A stretch of 40,943 nucleotides of DNA from Nitrososphaerota archaeon (GCA_016126025.1 JAEFDA010000023.1:1-40943); one strand, 5' to 3'; positions 24,850-32,333 are shown, counted from the first letter of the stretch. Numbers and translations: made by a program. The notes: generated by a model from the sequence alone, not told the origin.

Positions 24850-25524
24850 ATGAGGCCCCGAACGCTACTGCTTGTAGTCGTGCCCGCCGCGGCGCTGGCG
24901 GCATTTGCGTTTGGTGTCATATATCAGGAACGGCCCGGGTACCTCTCGTACGGGGACGAGGGCGACGTCCGCCAAGATCTGGAGGCTGTCGACATACAGA
25001 TGTCCTCGGCGGTGAGACTGTCGGGGAGCGAGGCTGCCGAGTACTGCTCGTTTCTGTCCGACAGATCGGCACCCGTCTCCCACTGCCTGTCCACCGAGCT
25101 AGAGTCCGGAGATACGTTTCTGGGGAATATCCATCTGGCCGGCACGCCCGGGAGGCCGGCCCTGGCGCTGGGCGTAGTGCAGTCAGATGGTGTGGTGGCC
25201 GAGAAGGACAAGATTGCAGTGGTGGCCGATTCGATGATACGACACATGGCATGCGCAGACGCGTTTGACCTTACCTGCGCCCTGCTGGGCGGCCCAGACA
25301 CGGACGCGACGCGGCACATGCCCTGCAGCTGCCCCCAGGCGGCATTTCCGGACGGACAAGACTCGGTGGAGCGGTGGGTGGATCAGACCGTCCGGCGCCA
25401 CCTGGAAGGGGACAGCCCCACCACCAGATCCTCCGTGGAGGGGCTGCCGATTCCCGTGCTGCTGGAGGCGACCAGGACGGGGGACGGCCATCTGTGGAAG
25501 ATACTGGTGGGCCCCGTACCATGA
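24850..25524 (+). CDS. Membrane-anchored extracytoplasmic protein with cysteine pairs
   Basis: A 224-residue protein of no recognised family. Residues 1-25 are an N-terminal signal anchor (RPRTLLLVVVPAAALAAFAFGVI). The remainder is soluble and contains spaced cysteines: YCSFLSD...SHCLS, CADAFDLTC and PCSCPQAAF, suggesting disulfides or metal binding outside the cell. The ATG at 24850 is 27-28 nt after a TTTATC element. The stop overlaps the start of the TauE/SafE exporter as ATGA, so the two are co-translated and probably functionally linked. Confidence 0.65.
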   Translation: MRPRTLLLVVVPAAALAAFAFGVIYQERPGYLSYGDEGDVRQDLEAVDIQMSSAVRLSGSEAAEYCSFLSDRSAPVSHCLSTELESGDTFLGNIHLAGTPGRPALALGVVQSDGVVAEKDKIAVVADSMIRHMACADAFDLTCALLGGPDTDATRHMPCSCPQAAFPDGQDSVERWVDQTVRRHLEGDSPTTRSSVEGLPIPVLLEATRTGDGHLWKILVGPVP

Positions 25525-26369
25525 TCTGGATCGTGGTGGCGGTCGCGGTCTTGGCGGCCGCCGCGACGCTTCTGGGCGCGTACGGGGAGCCCACTGCCGT
25601 CTCGGGAGCGTGGGCATACGCGGGGACGATTGTCCTGGCGGTGGGCGCCTCGGCGGTGGGATCCATGGTGGGTTTGGGGGGCGGTCTGATCATGGTGCCC
25701 GTTCTCATATTCACTGGCGTGCCCCCTCCTGTGGCCGCCGCAGCGAGTCTGGCGGCCACCCTCACCAATGCGGCCAGCTCTACGGCAACATACGCGCGGC
25801 AGAACCGCATAGACTATCGGGAGGGTACCAAGATGGGAGCGGTGGCCGCCCCCGGCAGCGTACTCGGGGCGGTATGGTCGTCTGGCGCCGAGCCCGGAAT
25901 ATTTGGGGTGCTGCTGGCCATGGCCCTGATCGCGGCAGCCGTGTACATATTCGTCCGCTCCAAGATGAGCCGCCACAGCGTATTGCACGGGGGCACCATA
26001 ATTGCGCTCTCCGCATCGGCCAGTTTCTTTGCTGGAATGGTGTCCGCGTTCTTTGGAATAGGGGGCGGCATCGTATTCGTTCCGCTCTTGGTGGTGGTGT
26101 TGGGCATGAGCATGATGCGCGCGGCGCCCACCTCCATGTTCGCGCTGATTCTGACGTCGACGGCCGGGGTGGCGGCGCACTCCCTGCTGGGCCACACCGA
26201 CGCCGTTCTGGCGCTGCTGCTCGCGGCCGGGGGAGTTCTGGGCGGGCTGACGGGAGCCCGCCTGTCCCTGATCATGGGGGAACGGTACCTCCGGGTGATG
26301 GTCGCCGTGCTCATGTCCGGAGTAGCCGCCAAGCTGGTGTGGGACGCCCTGTCGGCGAATTCCCAGTAG
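25521..26369 (+). CDS. TauE/SafE-family (DUF81) anion exporter
   Basis: A 282-residue, roughly eight-TM permease of the TauE/SafE family, linked in bacteria to export of sulfite, sulfoacetate or other sulfur anions. The two repeats each carry the family glycine motif: ASAVGSMVGLGGGLIMVPVLIF near residue 45 and ASFFAGMVSAFFGIGGGIVFVPLL near residue 170. The start overlaps the upstream cysteine-containing gene (ATGA). The substrate in this organism is unknown. Confidence 0.85.
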   Translation: MIWIVVAVAVLAAAATLLGAYGEPTAVSGAWAYAGTIVLAVGASAVGSMVGLGGGLIMVPVLIFTGVPPPVAAAASLAATLTNAASSTATYARQNRIDYREGTKMGAVAAPGSVLGAVWSSGAEPGIFGVLLAMALIAAAVYIFVRSKMSRHSVLHGGTIIALSASASFFAGMVSAFFGIGGGIVFVPLLVVVLGMSMMRAAPTSMFALILTSTAGVAAHSLLGHTDAVLALLLAAGGVLGGLTGARLSLIMGERYLRVMVAVLMSGVAAKLVWDALSANSQ

Positions 26370-26505
26370 CCGGCGCGGCACATGCGTCGTGCGCGTCCAT
26401 AGCCGGCGCCTCCCGGCACAGGCAGGGGTTGCTGCGCGTAAGCAGCCATATCTTGGCGCGTTAACGGTGCCTAGAGTAGTGTTTAGATCTTAGTGAGTGG
26501 GCATG

Positions 26506-26518
26506 CACTGCTTCTTGG
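26506..26518 (+). repeat. Left flanking direct repeat of the cassette
   Basis: CACTGCTTCTTGG. The right partner at 29381-29393 is CACTACTTCTTGG (12 of 13 identical, same orientation). Each lies 1-2 nt outside a terminal inverted repeat, as a target-site duplication would. Confidence 0.6.
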
Positions 26519-26519
26519 G

Positions 26520-26557
26520 CTGGCACGTTGATGGCGCCTGACACAAAATGGCGCCTG
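26520..26557 (+). repeat. Left terminal inverted repeat (38 bp)
   Basis: Begins CTGGCACGTTGATGGCGCCT and ends ATGGCGCCTG, with two copies of TGGCGCCT inside. It is the reverse complement of 29341-29378 except for one base (A in TGACAC versus G in TGGCAC). Confidence 0.85.
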
Positions 26558-26732
26558 GGGTGGAAACGTAGGTCTGAAAAATCCACGCTGCTGAGCGGGA
26601 ATGGGTGTGGTTTGGGCGGAGCGAAAGTGGGGGTCGCTGACCCGCATTTCCGCCCCGGGCCGGCCAAATTCAGGCCACTAAGACGTCCCGTCTAGATGCT
26701 GTAAAGACCACTTGTGAGAGAAATCCGGTAGA

Positions 26733-26790
26733 CTGTAGCGTTGACAGCGCCTGTAACGGATAGTGCCCAGGGTGGAAACGGTGGCCAAAA
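26733..26790 (+). repeat. Left subterminal 58-bp direct repeat
   Basis: Runs from CTGTAGCGTTGACAGCGCC to GGTGGCCAAAA. It matches 29233-29290 at 56 of 58 positions, in the same orientation and exactly 2500 bp apart. It includes GTGGAAACG, which also occurs alone at 26560-26568. Confidence 0.85.
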
Positions 26791-26893
26791 ACCGGAGTGG
26801 GGGCGTGTGTCGGGGCAGAGACTGTGGTCGGCCGGTGGTCTGGCGCTATTTGTTACATGTACTACCGACGTTACTTCCCACTACCGCTTTAAC

Positions 26894-26902
26894 AAATAAA
26901 TA
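26894..26902 (+). promoter_or_regulatory. TATA box of the cassette operon
   Basis: AAATAAATA centred 26 nt before the TTG at 26924; the box is inside the cassette, so the cargo brings its own promoter. Confidence 0.55.
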
Positions 26903-26923
26903 CTTGAACATCTAGTACGTATA

Positions 26924-27637
26924 TTGGACGTGAATGTAACTGAAAAATTCATTACGGACGGGGCGCGCATGATTGCCGACGTTTGGGACAAGGAGTATCG
27001 CGGGGGGAGATACGCCGGCGAGTCGCCGGTGGGTTTTGCCGGTGAGGTATTGGCCGAATTGGCGCGTAGACCGGAAATCCAACACTCCCGTGGCCTGTAC
27101 GTAGGATGCGGCAACGGCCGCAACTACCTGAAGCTTGCCGGGGCCGATCTGGATGTCATAGGCCTGGACGTGTCTGCCGCCGGCCTAGAGCAGATAGCGT
27201 CCAAGGAGCCGTCGCTGGCGCACAAACTGGTGCAGTGTGATTTTCTCAACTATGATAACGGGATGTTCGGCTATATCGTCGCCATACAGTCATTCCAACA
27301 CGGCGACGCCGCCCGGACGGCGGAGTACTTCCGCAGGGCAGCGGCCATGCTGGACGCCGGCGGCCTGCTGTTCGTGCGTGTCAACGCCGCAGATACCGAC
27401 GTGGGGCATCCTCATCGCATTACGGAGAGGTCAGGCGGAGGGTTCACCGTATTGTATGAGGGCGGACCGAAGAGCGGACTCCACGTACACTTCTTTTCGC
27501 GGGGAGAGTTGGAGGCGGCCGTGACCGGATCCGGCCTCCGCATGACTCGCCCGCCCAGAATGGTGACGACCAAGCGGCCTGGAGGGGCTCCCGGCTCGTG
27601 GTCGCAGTGGGAGATGGTAGCCGCACGGGAGGGGTAG
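26924..27637 (+). CDS. Class I SAM-dependent methyltransferase (cassette cargo)
   Basis: A 237-residue Rossmann-fold methyltransferase. An N-terminal helix with WDKEYRGGRYAGESP resembles TehB-like/type 11-12 small-molecule methyltransferases. Motif I is GLYVGCGNGRNYLKLAG, the ribose-binding Asp lies in VIGLDVSAAG, motif II/III is VQCDFLNYDNGMFGYIVAIQSFQH, and the post-core ends at SWSQWEMVAAREG. The TTG start at 26924 is set by the TATA box. The acceptor substrate is unknown. Its stop (TAG) touches the next start, and a GGGAGGGG near the stop serves as the ribosome site for the next gene. Confidence 0.82.
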   Translation: MDVNVTEKFITDGARMIADVWDKEYRGGRYAGESPVGFAGEVLAELARRPEIQHSRGLYVGCGNGRNYLKLAGADLDVIGLDVSAAGLEQIASKEPSLAHKLVQCDFLNYDNGMFGYIVAIQSFQHGDAARTAEYFRRAAAMLDAGGLLFVRVNAADTDVGHPHRITERSGGGFTVLYEGGPKSGLHVHFFSRGELEAAVTGSGLRMTRPPRMVTTKRPGGAPGSWSQWEMVAAREG

Positions 27638-27639
27638 TG

Positions 27640-29172
27640 GTGGCAGTACTGGATAGGTTGGTAGCAGACAACGCCGCATCGGCGCCGCTGGCCGGCAAGT
27701 CGGTGCTCGTCTGCACTCATGCAACTACTGCCACATCCAAACTGATAATGGCGGTAACCGCGTTGGGCGCAACCGTCACATACGTTCCGGTTTCATACAG
27801 CGGCGAGGGTGTCGTGGGCGATATCGGGAACAATTCAGGCGTTGTTGTGGTGGAAGCCACGCCGGATGCCGTTCACCTAAACCTTCCCTCAACCGACATA
27901 ATATTGGAGGACGGTATGCGCATAAGCAGGATCGTCTACGACAACCCAGAGAAGTACCGGTGGAAAGAGCACTTATACACCATCGAGCAGACCACCAGCG
28001 GCATCCACGGTTTTGAGAGATCCATTAAGTCTGGGCTCTTGTACCCGGTAGTGAATCTGGCCGAGGCGGAGATGAAGCGCGAGATGGAGAATTCCGCGGC
28101 CACGCCGGAGTCGATACTCTCCCTTCTTGTGTCCAGAGAGTCGCTCACATTGTCCCGGAAACGCGTCTTGGTCATGGGATACGGATCCGTAGGCCGCGGG
28201 GTCTCAAGACTTTGCGCTTCGCATGGCAGTGTGGTGACGGTTGCGGAAGAGGATCCGGTGCGCCGCGCCGTCGCTGCATCGCATGGTTATATGACGGTTG
28301 ACGTACTAGGTATAGACACGTCACTGGCGCACCAAGACGTTGTGGTCTCCTGCACACCCAACGGCAACGGACACTCCCTTGAACTGGAGCAAATCATGTT
28401 GATGAAGAACGGTGCTTTGGTGGTCAATGCCGGTACCGGTACGGGCGAGGTGACGCGTGACGCGCTGGCTCCAGGCTCGTACGAGAAAAACAGGGCAACA
28501 ATCACCATAACGGAGAATGGCGATGGCTGCGTCACATGTGGCTTCGAGAAGATGGGCATGAGGAAGACGGTACGCATAGTATGTTCGGCCACACCGCTGA
28601 ATCTCGGCTGCGGCGCCGGCACGACTGATGATGTGATGGATGTTGTGTTCGCCATCGCCCTAGCCACGATGATCGGTGTGGACGGCCAGCAACTGTCCAA
28701 CTCTATACACAATGTGGGGACGGATATTGAGAAGCAGGTGGCGACGGCACTACTGCCGCCAAAGTATGGCTTGGCCCCAAACCACATCGCGGAGGGGGAT
28801 TTGGTTCGCGAGGAGCGGCCTTGGGGGCGCCTGTTTAGGTTCGTGCCTGCAGAAGGGACTCCCGCGCTCACCCGGTTCTCCACAGTCAGGGCGTCGTTTG
28901 ATCCCGGCGCCACTACCGAAGGCCACTACCATGCCGTATCGGAAGAGGCGTATCTTGTGGAGTCTGGCAGCGCCGACATCTTGGTATGGGATCCGAAAGA
29001 CCCGAAGGGTGAACGAAAGACGTACCATGTGGTGGCCGGAAGCCACTTGTCCATACCGCGCGGCATGGCGCATCGCGTATTTGCCGGTCCCGCCGAGGAG
29101 TTCGTATGCGTCATAGTTGCGTCCCCTCCCTTCTCGTTCTGGGATCAATTCTTCCCGAAGCTGCCTGTGTAG
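27640..29172 (+). CDS. S-adenosylhomocysteine hydrolase-like protein fused to a cupin (cassette cargo)
   Basis: About 510 residues. The first ~380 follow S-adenosylhomocysteine hydrolase: CTHATTATSKLI (family H-M-T-x-Q-T), IILEDGMRISRIV (catalytic Asp), EQTTSGIHGFER (catalytic Glu), LYPVVNLAEAEMKREMEN (catalytic Lys, with Glu for the second Asp, then Asn), NAD-binding LVMGYGSVGRG, and PLNLGC. The hydrolase N-terminal ~40 residues and the C-terminal Lys/Tyr tail that completes the neighbouring NAD site are missing. Instead, residues ~400-510 are a cupin of the phosphomannose-isomerase type (GATTEGHYHAVSEEAYLVESG; GSHLSIPRGMAH). Removing SAH made by the upstream methyltransferase is the simplest role. 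GTG at 27637 is an alternative start; 27640 has better spacing to the GGGAGGGG. Confidence 0.75.
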   Translation: MAVLDRLVADNAASAPLAGKSVLVCTHATTATSKLIMAVTALGATVTYVPVSYSGEGVVGDIGNNSGVVVVEATPDAVHLNLPSTDIILEDGMRISRIVYDNPEKYRWKEHLYTIEQTTSGIHGFERSIKSGLLYPVVNLAEAEMKREMENSAATPESILSLLVSRESLTLSRKRVLVMGYGSVGRGVSRLCASHGSVVTVAEEDPVRRAVAASHGYMTVDVLGIDTSLAHQDVVVSCTPNGNGHSLELEQIMLMKNGALVVNAGTGTGEVTRDALAPGSYEKNRATITITENGDGCVTCGFEKMGMRKTVRIVCSATPLNLGCGAGTTDDVMDVVFAIALATMIGVDGQQLSNSIHNVGTDIEKQVATALLPPKYGLAPNHIAEGDLVREERPWGRLFRFVPAEGTPALTRFSTVRASFDPGATTEGHYHAVSEEAYLVESGSADILVWDPKDPKGERKTYHVVAGSHLSIPRGMAHRVFAGPAEEFVCVIVASPPFSFWDQFFPKLPV

Positions 29173-29232
29173 GCGCGGTTGGATATCGAGTTGTACGACT
29201 GCCAGTTGCACTGTACGGAGTCCGTGAGTGGG

Positions 29233-29290
29233 CTGTAACGTTGACAGCGCCTGTAACGGATAGTGCCCAGGGTGGAAACGGTGGTCAAAA
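29233..29290 (+). repeat. Right subterminal 58-bp direct repeat
   Basis: Partner of 26733-26790. It is followed by further variants of the same core, GTGGAAATG at 29298-29306 and GTGGAAGCG at 29316-29324, giving an iteron-like row before the right terminal repeat. Confidence 0.85.
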
Positions 29291-29340
29291 CCGCGGAGTG
29301 GAAATGCGGATTGGGGTGGAAGCGGGGGTCAATTAAGGCG

Positions 29341-29378
29341 CAGGCGCCATTTTGTGCCAGGCGCCATCAACGTGCCAG
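29341..29378 (-). repeat. Right terminal inverted repeat (38 bp)
   Basis: Reverse complement of 26520-26557 at 37 of 38 positions. Confidence 0.85.
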
Positions 29379-29380
29379 TC

Positions 29381-29393
29381 CACTACTTCTTGG
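29381..29393 (+). repeat. Right flanking direct repeat of the cassette
   Basis: CACTACTTCTTGG, partner of 26506-26518 with one mismatch. Confidence 0.6.
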
Positions 29394-29424
29394 ATATTTA
29401 TATGGCACATGACACCACAGAGCG

Positions 29425-29502
29425 ATGAAGAAGTTTAAGCACACCAACGAGGAGCTGGAGGCGGCCCGGCTCCGGGCAGAGAAGGCCAGAAAGGGCAACT
29501 AG
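29425..29502 (+). CDS. Micro-ORF encoding a 25-residue charged peptide
   Basis: ATG at 29425 opens 25 codons (MKKFKHTNEELEAARLRAEK..., ending RKGN) before TAG. The peptide is strongly helical and highly charged, with no hydrophobic segment. A TTTATAT at 29397-29403 sits 25 nt upstream, the spacing for a leaderless archaeal gene. Codons are GC-ending in the style of the host. It lies 46 nt outside the cassette's right inverted repeat, so its promoter is next to the insertion boundary. Function unknown. Confidence 0.5.
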   Translation: MKKFKHTNEELEAARLRAEKARKGN

Positions 29503-29579
29503 GCCCAGTACGGACCGGGACGCGATCCCGTCCTCATTTGTTTGCCTCGCTACGGTGGTTGGTCACTCGAATACTTGGC

Positions 29580-29864
29580 CTAGTCGCCCCTCTCGGCGGC
29601 AGGCCGTATTGAGACCAAGTCGTCGGGATCCGCCCTTATGCAGTCGGTGCCTACCGGGCGCAGGGGCGCAAACCGCACCGACCCGCTCGGCACGTACCCG
29701 TCCTCCTGAAGCTGGCGTATTCTGCCGGACACCGTCTGGCGGTGGGTCTCACAGGCCACACCCACCATGTACTCGTCCGGGCCGCTGGCGACGGACACCG
29801 TATACTGCGGTGGGTTGGGGCACTGGCGCCCGTCCTTCACCATGGCACACCTGTTCGGAAGCAC
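29580..29864 (-). CDS. Small Cys/His protein, possible zinc binder (94 aa)
   Basis: No named family. From GTG at 29864 the product begins LPNRCAMVKDGRQCPNPPQYTV and continues with VACETHRQTVSGRIRQLQEDG. The C-x7-C and C-x-x-H groups suggest a metal site like those in small archaeal zinc-finger proteins. The frame is open far upstream (to 30761, antisense to the flavoprotein), but TTTTATA at 29887-29893 lies about 26 nt before this GTG, which fixes the start. Met at 29909 or 29897 are alternatives. Confidence 0.6.
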   Translation of the reverse strand: MLPNRCAMVKDGRQCPNPPQYTVSVASGPDEYMVGVACETHRQTVSGRIRQLQEDGYVPSGSVRFAPLRPVGTDCIRADPDDLVSIRPAAERGD

Positions 29865-29972
29865 GTCGCACTTACGGCCCGGTCGGGTATAAAACATGCG
29901 ACCTGCCATCGGCGTGCCGCGCCCCCCCCCCCTCCACAATACCCATAATGCCGTGCGACACACCCGTATGGG

Positions 29973-31274
29973 TTGAAGCGATACGACGTCGCCATAGTGG
30001 GCGGGGGGATACTGGGGGCGGCCATATCGTATTTCATGGCGTTCCTCAACCCCGGAGCGGACATAGTCCTCATAGAACGCGAGAGGGAGGCGGCATGCCA
30101 CGCCAGCGGTAGAAACACCGGCAAGGTGCACGCCCCGTACCTGTACGACCCCGACAAGAAAGGGCTCTTTGCCCGGGCCGCCCTGGCCGGCTACTCCATG
30201 TGGAGGGAGTACGCCCATACCAAGGAACTCCCTTTCCGGGACGACGGGGTGATAGAGGTGGCGCTGGACCCCGGACAGGCCGCCACACTGGAAAAGTACC
30301 GGAGATGGGGCATCCGCAACGGCCTGGGCGAGGGGGACATGACCATGCTGGACGGCCGGGATCTCCGCCGGACAGAGCCGGAAGTGCGCTGCCACGCCGC
30401 CCTGGTGTGTAGCAGGGACGCGTCGGTGGACTACCGCGCCCTCACCGCGCACATAGTACAGGATGCCGTATCGGCCGGCGCCGAGTTCCTGCCCGGCCAC
30501 GACGCCACGGCCATTGCCGTCGCGGGCGACCGCGTCCGCATAACGCTGAACCGGGTGGGCGCCCTGGAGGCGGACTTTGTGGTGAATGCCGCCGGGGGGA
30601 GATCCATGGAGGTGGCCCACAAGATGGGCATCGCCACGGATTACACCAACGTGTACTTCCGCGGCGAGTACTGGAGGGCTCCGCCAGCCTACCGCGCCCT
30701 GACGTCCAAGAGCGTCTACTCGGTCCCCTCCAACCCGCGGTATCCCTTCCTGGATCCCCACTGGATAGTGAGGGTCGATGGATCCTGTGAGGTGGGGCCC
30801 AATGCCGTCCCCGTCTTCAGCCCGTACGGGTACGACGCTGCCAGCAACGCCCGCAGCATGCTGCCCAAGGTAATGGAGATGCTGGGATCGGGCGCCCGCC
30901 GGACCGCGATGGACCCGGAATTCCAGAGGATGGCCGCCAAGGAGATTCGCTCCTCTCTCTCAAAGCGCTCCATGATCGGCAGGGTGAGGCGGTTCATTCC
31001 CCGCCTGGACCCGGCCAGATTCGCCCGGCGCGGGACGGCGGGCATACGGTCGCTGGCGGTGGATGCGGAGGGCGCCTTCGTGCCCGACGTGATGGTAATG
31101 GAGGGCCCACATTCCCTGCACATACTCAACTACAACTCGCCGGGAGCCACCGGAGCCCTGCCCTTTGCGGCCCATATCATACGGACGGCCGCCGACGCGG
31201 GACTATACCGGAACGAGCTGGAGGACGCGGCCTGCGGCCCCTGGAGGTACGGCGAGGTGGCCCACGCCATATAG
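29973..31274 (+). CDS. FAD-dependent oxidoreductase, L-2-hydroxyglutarate dehydrogenase (LhgO)-like
   Basis: A 433-residue DAO-superfamily flavoprotein. N-terminal VAIVGGGILGAAISYFMA binds FAD, IVLIERE carries the ribose-binding acidic residue, and ACHASGRNTGKVHAPYLYDPDKKG matches the S-x-R-N-S-G-V-I-H-x-G-x-Y-Y region of LhgO/YgaF proteins. The C-terminal part has a substrate-domain W-x-x-x-V-D-G-x-x-x-V-G-P-N-A-V-P and ends with HSLHILNYNSPGATGALPFA. It would oxidise a 2-hydroxyacid to a 2-oxoacid and pass electrons to quinone; the substrate is not certain. The TTG at 29973 is chosen from CATAATG 26 nt upstream. It abuts the convergent XPF gene. Confidence 0.8.
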   Translation: MKRYDVAIVGGGILGAAISYFMAFLNPGADIVLIEREREAACHASGRNTGKVHAPYLYDPDKKGLFARAALAGYSMWREYAHTKELPFRDDGVIEVALDPGQAATLEKYRRWGIRNGLGEGDMTMLDGRDLRRTEPEVRCHAALVCSRDASVDYRALTAHIVQDAVSAGAEFLPGHDATAIAVAGDRVRITLNRVGALEADFVVNAAGGRSMEVAHKMGIATDYTNVYFRGEYWRAPPAYRALTSKSVYSVPSNPRYPFLDPHWIVRVDGSCEVGPNAVPVFSPYGYDAASNARSMLPKVMEMLGSGARRTAMDPEFQRMAAKEIRSSLSKRSMIGRVRRFIPRLDPARFARRGTAGIRSLAVDAEGAFVPDVMVMEGPHSLHILNYNSPGATGALPFAAHIIRTAADAGLYRNELEDAACGPWRYGEVAHAI

Positions 31275-31961
31275 TCAGGATTCGGGCAGGGTGTCCTGTT
31301 TGGCAGGGGAAGCGTCGTGGCATTTGCGGTCCAGTACCCTGCGGATACGAAGGGCGCGAGAGCGCCCCATGCCCGGAATCTTGGCCAGGTCCGCCGTCGA
31401 GGCAGACAGGGCCGCCGCCGGCGTCTGGAACCTCTCCAGCATGCGCGTGCCCAGCCTCTCGCCGATGCCCGGCAGGCTACACACTATGCCCAGCTGCTGC
31501 CGCTCCACGTCCGCGTACTTGCGGATCTTCTTCACCAAGGGGCCGGCGGACTTTGGACGGCGGGCGGCCATGGCCGCCAGCAGTCGGGCCGTGCCCTCGG
31601 CGTTGGGGGTCGGCACCACCGGTATGTTGTAGTCCAACGCCACACCGCTCAGGGCGCCATAGAACACCATGGGGTTGTCCAGAATGCCCAGCAGGTCGTC
31701 GGCGTTTCCCTCCACCACCAGCACCGGATGCTCAAAGTGCTCCTTCATGCGGGAGCACTGATCTGGGAGCCGTCCGTCGAATATGGACGAGACCATGTCG
31801 TGTATGCTCTTGCGCTCCACCACCGTCTCGTTGGCCACTATGTAGTCGCCCACCGGTAGCGTCCTGGCCTCCAACTCCAAGCCCGCCTTCTTGAGCAGTG
31901 CGGGTATTCCGCTCTTGCGTTCGCGCTCGTCGGCCACTATGCGCAGCCCGCCCAAGGACAA
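31275..31961 (-). CDS. xpf: XPF/ERCC4-type structure-specific endonuclease (nuclease-HhH form)
   Basis: A 228-residue XPF-family nuclease of the short crenarchaeal/thaumarchaeal type, without the helicase domain. The catalytic block is RIVADERER...LPVGDYIVANETVVERKSIHDMVSSIFDGRL (G-D-x_n-E-R-K-x3-D). A C-terminal tandem helix-hairpin-helix (LGIVCSLPGIGERLGTRMLERF; DLAKIPGMGRSRALRIRRVLD) binds DNA. Such enzymes cut 3' flaps and branched DNA and work with PCNA; no clear PIP box is visible at the C-terminus. The start TTG at 31961 follows the prefoldin stop directly; TTG at 31955 is possible. Last gene of the exosome superoperon. Confidence 0.9.
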   Translation of the reverse strand: MSLGGLRIVADERERKSGIPALLKKAGLELEARTLPVGDYIVANETVVERKSIHDMVSSIFDGRLPDQCSRMKEHFEHPVLVVEGNADDLLGILDNPMVFYGALSGVALDYNIPVVPTPNAEGTARLLAAMAARRPKSAGPLVKKIRKYADVERQQLGIVCSLPGIGERLGTRMLERFQTPAAALSASTADLAKIPGMGRSRALRIRRVLDRKCHDASPAKQDTLPES

Positions 31962-32333
31962 TCAGGTCTCCGACGGCGACGCCGCGCCGCCCCGCAGGGC
32001 CGCCTGTATCTTGGCGTCTTGTTCGCGGAATGTCTTTTGGAGTCTGTCGCGCTGCTTCTCCATAACGGCGGTCTGGGTCTTGGCCAGCTCCAGCCGCTCC
32101 TCCAGATCCGAGATGAGCTGCTGCCTCTCCGTCCTAATCAGTATGGGACCCGACTGCCTGTACACCGTCTCGCCATCGGCGGCATTCTGGAGCTCTTCAA
32201 GCGCCCTCTCCGTGCTGATGCGCTCCATCTCCAGCTGCTGCTGCTGCGCGGCCATTGCCTGCAGGTTGCTCTGTGTCTGCTGGTACTGTTTTATCTGCTC
32301 TTGCAGCCAGGGAGGCACCTGCTGTGACATCAT
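31962..32333 (-). CDS. pfdB: Prefoldin beta subunit
   Basis: A 123-residue prefoldin beta, a chaperone subunit that hands unfolded proteins to the thermosome. N-terminal coiled coil (PPWLQEQIKQYQQTQSNLQAM), the central beta-hairpin region (ADGETVYRQSGPILIRTERQQ) and a C-terminal coiled coil match the family. The start ATGATG overlaps the pcc1 stop (ATGA). Confidence 0.93.
   Translation of the reverse strand: MMSQQVPPWLQEQIKQYQQTQSNLQAMAAQQQQLEMERISTERALEELQNAADGETVYRQSGPILIRTERQQLISDLEERLELAKTQTAVMEKQRDRLQKTFREQDAKIQAALRGGAASPSET

Larger units (their letters stand above)
26520..29378. mobile_element. Transposon-like cassette of about 2.86 kb without a transposase
   Basis: Bounded by 38-bp inverted repeats that match at 37 positions, and flanked by near-identical 13-bp direct repeats. 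Inside lie 58-bp subterminal direct repeats, and GTGGAA-type iterons are found near both ends. The cargo is a methyltransferase and an adenosylhomocysteinase-like/cupin protein in one operon. Cargo codon use looks less strictly GC-ending than the flanking core genes. No transposase or integrase is encoded, so movement, if any, would need a protein supplied elsewhere. The bounding repeats are read directly; mobility is inferred. Confidence 0.65.

Noticed and set aside
23993..24904. Minus-strand frame with protein-like part near 24540-24640 (LYDVCLGCGGSTHAYTV)
   Set aside because: Most of it is antisense to the DUF192 gene, no well-placed TATA box precedes a start, and the plausible part is short.
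26520..29378. Reading the cassette repeats as a CRISPR-like array
   Set aside because: Only two copies of each long repeat, in inverted or widely spaced direct arrangement, without regular spacers or cas genes.
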